From contig NZ_CP036403.1 in NCBI RefSeq assembly GCF_004322775.1, forward strand, positions 1,240,001 through 1,304,000: a DNA stretch of 64,000 bases. The letters are read 5' to 3'. A model generated the notes under the pieces. The model saw nothing but the letters and a program-made list of their open reading frames with translations. It was not told where the DNA came from and made no database searches. Within the stretch, counting starts at the first letter, position 1. Each line of letters starts with the position of its first letter. Below are positions 16,872 through 25,295 of this stretch, in pieces. The stretch is from Ornithinimicrobium sufpigmenti. GTDB taxonomy: Bacteria; Actinomycetota; Actinomycetes; Actinomycetales; Dermatophilaceae. Position numbers and translations under genes: made by a program.

Positions 16872-17989
16872 GCATCCAGACCATCACCCCGCAGGCCGGC
16901 GACCGCCGCCGCGAGCTGCCGCGGCACGAGGGCGGCGCGCTGACCCGACTCGCCCGCACGCTCATCACCCCGGGCGGTGCCGTCTTCGTCCTCGCCGCGC
17001 TGCTGCTGGCCGCCGTCATCGCCTCCAACCCCAGCTTCGGCGAGCCCGGCTCCCTCATCCGCTTCATCGGCCGCACCGCCCCCATCGCGATCGCCGCGAT
17101 CGGGCAGTACTTCGTCATCGTCTCCGGCGAGTTCGACCTGTCGATGGGTTCCGTCGTGGCGATGCAGGTCGTCCTCGCCGGCAACCTCATCGGCCAGGAC
17201 GAGTCGCGCATCCTGCCGGTGATGCTGCTCATGGTCGCCCTCGGGGCGCTCGTGGGCGTGATCAACGGGCTGGCGACCACGATCCTGAAGGTGCCCAGCT
17301 TCATCGTCACCCTCGGCATGATGCTGGCGCTGTCGGGCCTGGTCCTCTACCTCACCGGCGGCGCCGCCACCGGCAACCCGGTCGACAGCTTCCGGCAGAT
17401 CGGCCGCGGTGGCATCCGCGACGTCCCGGTGCTCGAGATCATCCCCTACCCGGCCATCATCCTCGTCGTCCTCGCGGTCGGCGCGGTCTGGCTCATGCGC
17501 CGCCCGTTCGGGCGCACCCTGGTCGCGACCGGCGACAACCCCGAGGCTGCCCGCCTGTCCGGCGCCTCCGTGTGGTGGGTCAAGACCCGTGCCTTCGTGC
17601 TGTCCTCCCTCGCCGCCACCGTCTCCGGGATCATCCTGGTCGGGTATGCCGGGGTGCACCCCTCCGTGGGCAGCGGCTACGAGTTCACCGCGATCACCGC
17701 CGTGGTCATCGGCGGGGTCGTCCTCGGCGGCGGACGCGGGTGGGTGCTCTCGGCCGCTGCCGGCGCCTTCGCCCTCGAGCTGCTCTTCACCCTGCTCAAC
17801 TTCCTGGGCGTGGCCTCGACCTGGCGGCCCACCGTGCAGGGCGTGATCATCATCCTCGCCGTCGCCGCCTCGGCCCGGGTATGGAGTGGCGTCCGGCGCC
17901 CCGACAAGGGCCCGCTGGCACGGCATACCCCCGACACCACCGCAACCACCACCCCGCCCACCCCGGGCACGACAACAGGAGAGAACTGA
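16868..17989 (+). CDS. Sugar ABC permease 2, RbsC type
   Basis: The 373-residue protein is a second RbsC-like permease (IGQYFVIVSGEFDLSMGSVVAMQ; GVINGLATTILKVPSFIVTLGMM; AITAVVIGGVVLGGGRG), divergent from permease 1. Two different permeases in one operon suggest a heterodimer rather than the usual homodimer. The C-terminal tail is Thr/Pro rich and probably cytoplasmic. The GTG start overlaps the preceding stop and the TGA overlaps the next ATG (TGATG), keeping the coupling through the operon. Confidence 0.9.
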   Translation: MSIQTITPQAGDRRRELPRHEGGALTRLARTLITPGGAVFVLAALLLAAVIASNPSFGEPGSLIRFIGRTAPIAIAAIGQYFVIVSGEFDLSMGSVVAMQVVLAGNLIGQDESRILPVMLLMVALGALVGVINGLATTILKVPSFIVTLGMMLALSGLVLYLTGGAATGNPVDSFRQIGRGGIRDVPVLEIIPYPAIILVVLAVGAVWLMRRPFGRTLVATGDNPEAARLSGASVWWVKTRAFVLSSLAATVSGIILVGYAGVHPSVGSGYEFTAITAVVIGGVVLGGGRGWVLSAAAGAFALELLFTLLNFLGVASTWRPTVQGVIIILAVAASARVWSGVRRPDKGPLARHTPDTTATTTPPTPGTTTGEN

Positions 17990-19293
17990 TGCGCAGGAAG
18001 AAGATCGGCAGCCTGATGGCCGCCACCGCCGCGCTGGCCATGCTGGCGGCGTGCTCGACCGACGAGTCGCTCGACGACCCCACCACCCCTGCGGCGGCCG
18101 AGGACAGCAACGACGGCGCCGAGCCCGACGACGCCGACGACGCCGTCGACGCCGCCGACGACACTGCCGACGACACTGCCGACGACGCTGAGGGCGAGGA
18201 CGCCGGTGGCTCGGACGAGTGGTTCGACCAGGCCGTCTACGACACCCAGTACGAGCAGCGCTCGGCCACCTTCGAGGGTGACGCGTCCGCGCCGCACCTG
18301 CAGTACATCGACGGTGAGATGACCGACACCTCCGAGTTCGCGACGGACGAGGCGATGAAGGTCTGCTTCTCCAACGCCTCGATCTCCAACCCGTGGCGCC
18401 AGACCGGCTGGATCACGATGAACGAGCAGCTGAAGTCGCTGCAGGAGTCCGGCGTCATCTCCGAGATGGAGACCCGTGACGCGCAGGACGACGACAACAC
18501 CCAGATCGCCGACATCGACTACTTCATCGCCGAGGCCGGCTGTGACGCCTTCGTCATCTCACCCAACTCCACCGCGGCGCTGACGCCCGCGGTCGAGCGG
18601 GCGTGCGACACGGGCATGCCGGTCGTGGTCTTCGACCGCGGTGTCGAGACCGACTGCGCGACCACCTTCATCCACCCCATCGGCGGCTACGCCTGGGGCA
18701 TCGACACCGCCGAGTTCCTCGTCGAGAACCTCGAGGAGGGCGACAAGGTCGTCGCGCTGCGGATCCTGCCGGGCGTCGACGTGCTCGAGCACCGCTGGGC
18801 CGCGGCCGAGAAGATCTTCGAGGAGAACGGCATCGAGGCGGTCGACTACTTCACCGGCGCCGACCCGACCGAGATCAAGAAGATCATCTCCGACGAGCTC
18901 GCCCGCGGTGACGTCCAGGGCGTGTGGATGGACGCCGGAGACGGTGCCGTCGCCGCCATCGAGGCGTTCGAGGACGCCGGCGCGGACTACCCGGTGATGA
19001 CCGGCGAGGACGAGATGAGCTTCCTGCGCAAGTGGGAGGAGACCGGGCTGACCGGTATGGCGCCCGTCTACTCCAACTTCCAGTGGCGCACCCCGCTGCT
19101 GGCGCTGGAGAAGATCGCCGCCGGCGAGGAGATCCCCGCCGAGTGGGTCCTTCCGCAGGAGCCGATCACCGAGGCCGAGCGCGGCGACTTCCTGACCGCC
19201 AACGAGGGCATGCCCGACGGTCACTACGCCAAGTTCGGCGGCGAGGACCTGCCCGGCTACCCGCAGGTGTGGCAGGACCGCGTCATCCCGTGA
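17989..19293 (+). CDS. Sugar-binding lipoprotein of the ABC importer
   Basis: The 434-residue protein has a lipoprotein signal peptide (MRRKKIGSLM..., lipobox LAAC, lipidated C22). An unusually long acidic linker of Asp/Ala/Thr repeats (about 26-79) follows, then a periplasmic-binding-protein fold of the ribose/galactose type (VCFSNASISNPWRQTGW; GCDAFVISPNSTAALTPAV; VVVFDRGVE; MTGEDEMSFLRKW). It should capture the sugar outside the membrane and deliver it to the two permeases. The linker is coded by a GCCGACGAC-type short repeat near 18125-18190. The ATG is set by the TGATG junction with the permease. The exact sugar is unknown. Confidence 0.92.
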   Translation: MRRKKIGSLMAATAALAMLAACSTDESLDDPTTPAAAEDSNDGAEPDDADDAVDAADDTADDTADDAEGEDAGGSDEWFDQAVYDTQYEQRSATFEGDASAPHLQYIDGEMTDTSEFATDEAMKVCFSNASISNPWRQTGWITMNEQLKSLQESGVISEMETRDAQDDDNTQIADIDYFIAEAGCDAFVISPNSTAALTPAVERACDTGMPVVVFDRGVETDCATTFIHPIGGYAWGIDTAEFLVENLEEGDKVVALRILPGVDVLEHRWAAAEKIFEENGIEAVDYFTGADPTEIKKIISDELARGDVQGVWMDAGDGAVAAIEAFEDAGADYPVMTGEDEMSFLRKWEETGLTGMAPVYSNFQWRTPLLALEKIAAGEEIPAEWVLPQEPITEAERGDFLTANEGMPDGHYAKFGGEDLPGYPQVWQDRVIP

Positions 19294-20141
19294 GGCCCCT
19301 CGGCGTCAACACCTGGGTCTGGACGTCACCGCTGACCGACGCGCAGCTGCCCGAGCTGCTCGAGAAGGTCGCGGGGATGGGCTTCACGGCGGTCGAGCTG
19401 CCGCTGGAGTCCGCGGGCGACCTCACGGTCCCCGCCGTCCGGGCGGCCCTGTCCGCCACCGGCCTGCAGCCCTACGTGGTGGGGGCGATGGCCCCGGGGC
19501 GCGACCTCGTGGTCGCCGACCCGGGCGCCGTCGCCGCCACGCAGGACTACCTGCGCCGGTGCGTGGACCTCGCCGAGGGCATCGGTGCCCCGGCGGTGTG
19601 CGGGCCGTTCTACGCCGCGACCGGCCGGGTCTGGCGGATGACGCCGACCGAGCGCGAGGCGGCCTACCAGGAGTGGCGGGACAACCTCGCCCCGGTCGTC
19701 GAGCACGCGGCGCAGGCCGGCGTGCGGATCGGGATCGAGCCGCTCAACCGCTACGAGACGTCGCTGGTCAACACCGTCGAGCAGGCCCTCACCGGGCTGG
19801 AGGGCCTGCTCGGGCCGGCGTGCGGCGTGGCGCTGGACACCTACCACGTGGGCATCGAGGAGCGGTCCTCCGCCGACGCCGTGCGGCGTGCGGGCGAGCA
19901 CCTGGTGCACGTGCAGGTCTGCGGCAACGACCGGGGTGCCCCCGGCGGTGACCAGACCGACTGGCCGGGGATCCTCGCCGCCCTCGACGAGGTCGGCTAC
20001 TCCGGTGGGCTGTGCATCGAGAGCTTCACCGCCGACAACGCAGCCATCGCCACGGCCGCCTCCATCTGGCGGCCGCTGGCGACCACGCAGGACGACCTGG
20101 CCGCCGACGGCCTGGCCTTCCTGCGTCAGTTGACCACCTGA
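19290..20141 (+). CDS. TIM-barrel sugar (phosphate) isomerase/epimerase
   Basis: The 283-residue product fits the AP endonuclease 2-like TIM-barrel group that includes D-tagatose/D-psicose 3-epimerases. It has GVNTWVWTSPLTD at the start, IGIEPLNRYETSLVNT (glutamate ligand), GVALDTYHVGIEE (Asp/His ligands), VHVQVCGNDRGAPGGDQTDW and a final CIESF glutamate, i.e. the metal-binding E-D-H-E set. It probably interconverts the imported sugar. GTG 19290 overlaps the stop of the binding protein as GTGA, so it belongs to the transport operon. Confidence 0.85.
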   Translation: MRPLGVNTWVWTSPLTDAQLPELLEKVAGMGFTAVELPLESAGDLTVPAVRAALSATGLQPYVVGAMAPGRDLVVADPGAVAATQDYLRRCVDLAEGIGAPAVCGPFYAATGRVWRMTPTEREAAYQEWRDNLAPVVEHAAQAGVRIGIEPLNRYETSLVNTVEQALTGLEGLLGPACGVALDTYHVGIEERSSADAVRRAGEHLVHVQVCGNDRGAPGGDQTDWPGILAALDEVGYSGGLCIESFTADNAAIATAASIWRPLATTQDDLAADGLAFLRQLTT

Positions 20142-20158
20142 GGAAGCGCGCCGCCGAG

Positions 20159-20174
20159 CGTCCGGCCACGGACG
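20159..20174 (+). promoter_or_regulatory. Small hairpin in the gap of the sugar operon
   Basis: CGTCCG-GCCA-CGGACG is a perfect 6-bp stem with a 4-base loop in the 90-bp gap between the epimerase and the oxidoreductase genes. It could lower read-through or stabilise the upstream message, giving unequal expression of transport and catabolic genes. No other signal is seen in the gap except the strong AGGAGGAGAG ribosome site before the next gene. Confidence 0.3.
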
Positions 20175-20231
20175 TCCGACCCGCCTGACCCTCCGACCAC
20201 CCGCATCACCCCTTCGCAGGAGGAGAGAACC

Positions 20232-21371
20232 TTGGCACCTGGAGCGCCCGAGCCCCTCGGTGTGGCCGTCGTCGGCTACTCGTTCATGGGCAAGGCCCAC
20301 TCCAACGCCTGGCGCAACGTCGCGGCGTTCTACCCCGACGTGCCCCCGGTGCGGATGCAGGTCCTCGTCGGCCGCGACGCCGACGCGGTTGGGCAGGCCG
20401 CCCGGCGCTACGGCTGGGCCGAGGCCGCCACCGACTGGCGGGCCGTCGTCGAGCGGGACGACATCGACATCGTCGACGTGTGCACGCCCGGCCACCTGCA
20501 CGCCGAGGTGGCGCTGGCCGCGCTCGCCGCCGGCAAGCACGTCATCGTCGAGAAACCGTTGAGCAACACGGTGCCCGAGTCGGAGGCGCTGGTGGAGGCC
20601 GCCCGGCAGCAGGGGGCCGGGCGGACGATGCTGGCGCACAACTACCGGCGGGTGCCGGCGCTGGCGCTGGCCCGCGAGCTCGTGACCGAGGGCCGGATCG
20701 GGCTGGTCCGGGAGGTCCGGCTGGCCTACCTGCAGGACTGGCTCGCCGACGACACCGCGCCGATGACCTGGCGGCTGCGCCGGGAGACCGCCGGCTCCGG
20801 CGCCCTCGGCGACCTGGGCTCGCACGCCGTCGACCAGCTGCACGCCATCCTCGGCGAGCCGGTGACCAGCGTGCGCGGCGAGCTGCGCACCTTCACCCCC
20901 CAGCGGCCGGGACCCGACGGGCCCGAGGAGGTGACCGTCGACGACGCGGCCTGGGCTACCCTGCACACCCGCTCCGGGGTGGTGGCCTCGCTCGAGGTGA
21001 GCCGCGTGGCCACCGGCCGCAAGAACGCCCTCCAGGTCGAGGTCTACGGCACGACCGGGTCGCTGCGTTTCGACCTGGAGCGGCTCAACGAGCTGGTGCT
21101 GCACGAGAGCACGGGCTCGGCGACCGACGGCCCCAAGCAGATCCTCGTCACCGAGCCCGAGCACCCCTACGTGGACGCCTGGTGGCCGTCGGGGCACACC
21201 CTGGGCTGGGACTCCACGTTCATCTCCCAGGCGGCCGACCTGCTGCGCGCGATCGACGGCGGGGGAGAGCTGCTCCCCGGCTTCGCCGACGGACTGGCCG
21301 TGCAGCGGGTCCTCGCGGCCATCGAGGCCAGCCACGCGGCCGGCGGCGTGACCACGCCGACCGGCAACTGA
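20232..21371 (+). CDS. Gfo/Idh/MocA-family sugar dehydrogenase
   Basis: The 379-residue protein has an N-terminal Rossmann fold (VAVVGYSFMGKAHSNAW), the family-defining EKPLSNT motif with the catalytic lysine, and DLGSHAVDQLHAILGE in the substrate domain. It should oxidise a sugar or inositol-like ring hydroxyl with NAD(P)+. The TTG start is supported by AGGAGGAGAG a few bases upstream. The position between two TIM-barrel isomerases is typical of pathways for uncommon sugars or inositols, which probably covers the substrate of this importer; the exact compound is not deducible. Confidence 0.88.
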   Translation: MAPGAPEPLGVAVVGYSFMGKAHSNAWRNVAAFYPDVPPVRMQVLVGRDADAVGQAARRYGWAEAATDWRAVVERDDIDIVDVCTPGHLHAEVALAALAAGKHVIVEKPLSNTVPESEALVEAARQQGAGRTMLAHNYRRVPALALARELVTEGRIGLVREVRLAYLQDWLADDTAPMTWRLRRETAGSGALGDLGSHAVDQLHAILGEPVTSVRGELRTFTPQRPGPDGPEEVTVDDAAWATLHTRSGVVASLEVSRVATGRKNALQVEVYGTTGSLRFDLERLNELVLHESTGSATDGPKQILVTEPEHPYVDAWWPSGHTLGWDSTFISQAADLLRAIDGGGELLPGFADGLAVQRVLAAIEASHAAGGVTTPTGN

Positions 21372-21414
21372 CACCCTCACCTCATACCCCCTGATCCCGC
21401 GCGACGAAGGAGAC

Positions 21415-22419
21415 ATGATGGCCAGGACGTTCACCCTCTTCACCGGCCAGTGGGCCGACCTGACCCTGGAGGAGGTCGCCGAGCTCGCGGCCGGCTGGGG
21501 CTATGACGGGCTGGAGATCGCGGTCTCCGGCGAGCACCTGGACGCCTGGCGCTGGGACGACGAGGAGTATGTCGAGGGTCGGCTGGAGATCCTGCGCCGC
21601 CACGGCCTGGGGGTGTGGGCGATCTCCAACCACCTCAAGGGCCAGGCGGTCTGCGACGACCCGATCGACGAGCGGCACAAGGCGATCGTCGGCCCGCGGG
21701 TCTGGGGCGACGGCGACCCCGAGGGTGTGCGGCAGCGCGCCGCGGAGGAGCTCAAGCTCACCGCGCGGCTGGCCCAGAAGATGGGGGTCAAGACGGTCGT
21801 CGGCTTCACCGGGTCCTCGATCTGGCAGTACGTCGCGATGTTCCCGCCCGTGCCCGCCGCGCGGATCGAGGCCGGCTACCAGGACTTCGCCGACCGGTGG
21901 AACCCGATCCTCGACGTCTTCGACGAGTGCGGGGTGCGCTTCGCCCACGAGGTGCACCCCAGCGAGATCGCCTACGACTACTGGTCGACCGTGCGCGCGC
22001 TGGAGGCGGTCGGCCACCGGGAGGCGTTCGGGCTGAACTGGGACCCGAGCCACATGATGTGGCAGGGCATCGACCCGGTCGGCTTCATCACCGACTTCGC
22101 CGACCGGATCTACCACGTGGACTGCAAGGACACCCGGATGCGGATGGGCAACGGCCGTCACGGCATCCTGTCCTCCCACCTGCCCTGGGGCGACCAGCGC
22201 CGCGGCTGGGACTTCGTCTCCGCCGGGCGGGGCGACGTGCCCTGGGAGGACTGCTTCCGGGCGCTGGCTCACGCCGGCTACGACGGCCCGGTCTCGGTGG
22301 AGTGGGAGGACGCGTCGATGGACCGGCTGCACGGCGCCCCCGAGGCGCTGGCCTACCTGCGCCGCTTCGACTACCCGGCCCCGGCGCAGTCCTTCGACTC
22401 CGCCTTCAGCCAGGAGTAG
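21415..22419 (+). CDS. TIM-barrel sugar phosphate isomerase/epimerase 2
   Basis: The 334-residue protein is another AP endonuclease 2-like barrel, distinct from the first (FTGQWADLTLEEVAELAAGWGYDGLEIA; FAHEVHPSEIAYDYW; FGLNWDPSHMMWQGIDP; YHVDCKDTRMR; VEWEDASMD). The E-D/H-H-E metal set is visible. Proteins of this type commonly accompany Gfo/Idh/MocA dehydrogenases in inositol or sugar-acid pathways. An AAGGAGA site precedes the ATG, with a second ATG one codon later. It is the last clear member of the rightward sugar locus. Confidence 0.87.
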   Translation: MMARTFTLFTGQWADLTLEEVAELAAGWGYDGLEIAVSGEHLDAWRWDDEEYVEGRLEILRRHGLGVWAISNHLKGQAVCDDPIDERHKAIVGPRVWGDGDPEGVRQRAAEELKLTARLAQKMGVKTVVGFTGSSIWQYVAMFPPVPAARIEAGYQDFADRWNPILDVFDECGVRFAHEVHPSEIAYDYWSTVRALEAVGHREAFGLNWDPSHMMWQGIDPVGFITDFADRIYHVDCKDTRMRMGNGRHGILSSHLPWGDQRRGWDFVSAGRGDVPWEDCFRALAHAGYDGPVSVEWEDASMDRLHGAPEALAYLRRFDYPAPAQSFDSAFSQE

Positions 22420-22464
22420 GGGCGGCCCGCAGTACGCTGGACGGGTCCGGAGGAAGGCGGGCTC

Positions 22465-23805
22465 GTGGCGAGGACTGGCAGCACGCGCAGGCGCCGGCGC
22501 CTGGGGCGCTGGCTGCGACGTCTGGTCCTCTACCCGCTCCTGGCCCTCGGGCTGGCCGGGATCGCGATGGCTGTCTGGGTGGAGGCGACGAGGTTCCGCG
22601 CGGGCGAGCCGATGGAGGGACCACTGGTCCTGACGGGGATGACGGCGCTCGTCGGGCCGGAGCTGGAGCCGCTGTCCGGGGTGACCGTCCTGGTCCGGGA
22701 CGGCAGGGTGGCCGACGTCGGCACGCGCGTGGATATCCAGCTGCCGGAGGGCGCGACCGTGCTCGACCTGGCGGGCCACACGGTGATGCCCGGCCTCATC
22801 GACTCCCACGTGCACCTCGCCGCACCCAGCGGGTCCGGGGTCGGCGCGATCGCGTTGTCGGTCGTGGAGTGGCTGCGGGACGCGGGCCCACGCCGCGCGG
22901 CGTACCTCGAGCACGGCGTCACCTCGGTCCGCAGCATGGGCGACGACCCGGGATGGATCCTGGCGCTGCGCCAGAAGGTCGCGGACGGCGAGCTGGCCGG
23001 CCCGCGCATCTTCGCCGCCGGACCGGTGTTCACCACGCCGGGAGGACACCCGGTGGTCACCCTCGGGGGCAGCACCGACGACCCCGGGGTGCGCGTCCCC
23101 GCCACCGCCGACGAGGCCAGGTCCATGGTGCGGGAGCTGACCACCGCCGACCAGCCGGTCGATGTGATCAAGGTGATCCACGACCGCGGTGACCCGAGAT
23201 ACCGGTCGCTGGACCCGATCCCGGTGCCGGTCCTGCAGGCCATCGTCGACGAGGCCCACGCACATGGCACCCCGGTGGTCGCGCACTGGGGGACCGTGCC
23301 GGACCTCGAGGAGCTGCTCGCGGCAGGTGTCGACGGCCTGGACCACCTGGAACCGCGCGGGGTCGCGCAGGGCTGGGAGGAGGATCTGCTGGCCAGGGTC
23401 GTCGCGGACGGCCCCACGCTGGCGCCGACCTTCGCCGTCGTCGAGCCGGTCCTTGATCCCTCCATGCTCGGGACGCTGCAGGGCCGGCTCGCGGAGTTCG
23501 TCGAGGCCGGTGGCCGGGCCGTCGCCGGCAGCGACGCACCCATGAACGGCGTGGAGTTCGGCGCGGGCCTCGTCCGCGAGCTCGAGCTGCTGGTCGACGC
23601 CGGGATGACGCCCCGCCAGGCTCTGGTGGCGGCGACGTCGACCGCCGCCGACCTGATGGGCACGGAGGAGGCGGGTGTGCTGCAGGAAGGCCGCCCGGCC
23701 GACCTGCTCGTCGTGCGCGGCGACCCGCTGAGCGACATCAGCGCCGTCCGCGACGTCGCGCTGGTCCTGCGGGACGGGACGCCCGTCGTCGACAACCGTC
23801 CGTGA
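22465..23805 (+). CDS. Membrane-anchored amidohydrolase (imidazolonepropionase-like)
   Basis: The 446-residue protein starts with an arginine-rich stretch and one hydrophobic helix (about 22-40), suggesting an outward-facing anchored enzyme. The amidohydrolase domain has the HxH metal motif GLIDSHVHL, further histidines in VVAHWGTV and GLDHLEPRG, and the final aspartate in VAGSDAP. The family includes prolidase-like and imidazolonase-like hydrolases; the substrate is unknown. GTG 22465 has GGAGGAAGG upstream, and TACGCT (22433-22438) could be its own -10 box, so it may not belong to the sugar operon. Confidence 0.85.
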   Translation: MARTGSTRRRRRLGRWLRRLVLYPLLALGLAGIAMAVWVEATRFRAGEPMEGPLVLTGMTALVGPELEPLSGVTVLVRDGRVADVGTRVDIQLPEGATVLDLAGHTVMPGLIDSHVHLAAPSGSGVGAIALSVVEWLRDAGPRRAAYLEHGVTSVRSMGDDPGWILALRQKVADGELAGPRIFAAGPVFTTPGGHPVVTLGGSTDDPGVRVPATADEARSMVRELTTADQPVDVIKVIHDRGDPRYRSLDPIPVPVLQAIVDEAHAHGTPVVAHWGTVPDLEELLAAGVDGLDHLEPRGVAQGWEEDLLARVVADGPTLAPTFAVVEPVLDPSMLGTLQGRLAEFVEAGGRAVAGSDAPMNGVEFGAGLVRELELLVDAGMTPRQALVAATSTAADLMGTEEAGVLQEGRPADLLVVRGDPLSDISAVRDVALVLRDGTPVVDNRP

Positions 23806-23940
23806 CGACGAGGCTGCCGGACGGCCCGGTGGCTGGGCTGCAGCGGCCCGCCCGACGTCTGCGCTGACGGCACGTGGTGGGCGCCGCCGTCGGGGATGGC
23901 CGCGGTGGCATACTTGCCCAGCCCCGCAGAAAGAGGACCC

Positions 23941-24615
23941 ATGGTCGAGGCGCTCAACGCCTTCATCGAGACGCACGCCGACTCGGCCTGGCTGTTGCCG
24001 ATCGTGTTCGCGATCTGCATCCTCGACGGTCTGCTGCCGCCCGCCCCCGCCGAGCCCGTGCTGGTGGCCCTGGGCGCGATCGCGGCTGCGGAGGGCCGAC
24101 CCGGTCTCGTCACGCTGATGGCGGTGGCGGCGGCGGGCGGGTTCGTCGGGGACAACCTCACCTACACCCTGGGCCGGTACACCCGCCTGGGGCGCCTCCG
24201 GGAGAGCCGACGGCCGAAGGTGCGCGCCTTCTTCACCTGGATCGCCGGGTTGCTGCAGCGGCGCGGCGGCATGATCATCATCGCCTGCCGCTACGTGCCG
24301 GGTGGCCGCCAGCTGGTGAACCTCACCGCGGGCGCCATGGAGTTCCCTCGCCGCCGGTTCATCCTCTTCGACAGCATCGCGGTGACGGCGTGGGCCGCCT
24401 ACAACGTGGGCATCGGCGCGGTGGCGGGGGCCTGGCTGGAGGAGAACCCCCTCCTGGCCGCGGTCGTCGCCGTCGTCGTCGCCCTCGCGCTGGGCTGGCT
24501 GGCCGAGCGTGGTGCACGGTGGTGGCGGGAGCGGTCCAGCGAGCAGGTCAGTCGCCGCAGCAACCCTCTCCACGCCACGCCTCGAGGCCCTCGCGCACCG
24601 CGACCGCGGCGATGA
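23941..24615 (+). CDS. DedA/SNARE-associated family membrane protein
   Basis: The 224-residue protein has the DedA pattern: ILDGLLPPAPAEPVLVALGA near the N-terminus, AAAGGFVGDNLTYTLGRYTR, then the signature arginine/glycine stretch IIIACRYVPGGRQLVNLTAGAMEF. DedA proteins are inner-membrane lipid scramblase/flippase-like proteins needed for envelope homeostasis. ATG 23941 has AGAGGA upstream; CATACT (23909-23914) is a likely -10 box. The last 68 bp overlap, tail to tail, the end of the cation transporter gene on the other strand. Confidence 0.88.
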   Translation: MVEALNAFIETHADSAWLLPIVFAICILDGLLPPAPAEPVLVALGAIAAAEGRPGLVTLMAVAAAGGFVGDNLTYTLGRYTRLGRLRESRRPKVRAFFTWIAGLLQRRGGMIIIACRYVPGGRQLVNLTAGAMEFPRRRFILFDSIAVTAWAAYNVGIGAVAGAWLEENPLLAAVVAVVVALALGWLAERGARWWRERSSEQVSRRSNPLHATPRGPRAPRPRR

Positions 24616-25186
24616 CGAGCGCGGCGACCGCGTCCAGCCACCACCAGCCGAGGAGCGAGTTGGCCAGCAGCCCGACGAGCAGGACCGCGGACAGGTAGGT
24701 GCACAGCAGGGTCTGGGTGCCGTCGGCGTGCACCGCGCCGGAGCCCAGCTCACGACCGGTGCGGCGCTGCGCCCACGACAGCACCGGCATGATGAGCAGG
24801 GACAGGACCGCCAGCACGATGCCGACCGTCGAGGAGTCGGGGCGGGTGCCGGCGAGCAGCGCCGAGACCGACTCGTAGGTGACGTAGAGGGCCAGCGCGA
24901 AGAAGGACAGGCCGATCAGCCGTCCGGCCAGCCGTTCGCGCGTCTCGGGCAGCGGGTGACGGAACTGCCACAGGATGATGAGGCCGCTGGCGACCTCGAC
25001 GGTCGAGTCCAGCCCGAAACCGACCAGCGCCGCAGAGCCGGCCACCCGGCCGGCGGCGATCGCCACGACCGCCTCCACGACGTTGTAGACGACAGAGGCC
25101 CCGGCGAGCAGCTGCGCCCGGCGGGCCAGGGTGGCGCGACGCTCCGGCGTCAGGAGGGCGAAGCCGCGGTTCGTGCTGGTCGTCAC
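24548..25186 (-). CDS. Cation diffusion facilitator-like transporter
   Basis: The 212-residue protein has about six hydrophobic helices and CDF-type metal motifs: VGFGLDSTVEV in helix 2 and VHADGTQTLLCTY in helix 5, where HxxxD/DxxxD residues bind the metal. It has no long cytoplasmic C-terminal domain and ends in a Cys pair (GEGCCGD), so it is shorter than classical Zn2+/Fe2+ exporters. The GTG at 25186 gives VTTSTNRGFALL and is preferred over the open frame to 25231, which would run into the YceI promoter. It is divergent from YceI. Confidence 0.82.
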   Translation of the reverse strand: MTTSTNRGFALLTPERRATLARRAQLLAGASVVYNVVEAVVAIAAGRVAGSAALVGFGLDSTVEVASGLIILWQFRHPLPETRERLAGRLIGLSFFALALYVTYESVSALLAGTRPDSSTVGIVLAVLSLLIMPVLSWAQRRTGRELGSGAVHADGTQTLLCTYLSAVLLVGLLANSLLGWWWLDAVAALVIAAVAVREGLEAWRGEGCCGD

Positions 25187-25224
25187 CCGGTCAAGGCTAG
25201 CGCGGCACCGGTGGGGGTATGTAG

Positions 25225-25273
25225 TTGACATATCACCTTTCAGTCCTCTAAAGTAGGTGACTGATCACCTACT
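25225..25273 (+). promoter_or_regulatory. YceI promoter with palindromic operator
   Basis: TTGACA (25225-25230), an 18-bp spacer and TAAAGT (25249-25254) form a good promoter for the YceI gene. Overlapping the -10 box and start region, AGTAGGTGA (25252-25260) and TCACCTACT (25265-25273) are perfect 9-bp inverted arms with a 4-bp centre. A further TCACCT half-site lies at 25233-25238 inside the spacer. MarR-type or similar dimeric repressors bind such sites; no such regulator gene is nearby. Confidence 0.65.
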
Positions 25274-25295
25274 CCCTCTCGTGAAGGAGCTCACC

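Noticed and set aside
19326-21443. 705-codon minus-strand frame opposite the epimerase and dehydrogenase genes
   Set aside because: Overlaps genes with clear family motifs; its own translation has no domain pattern.
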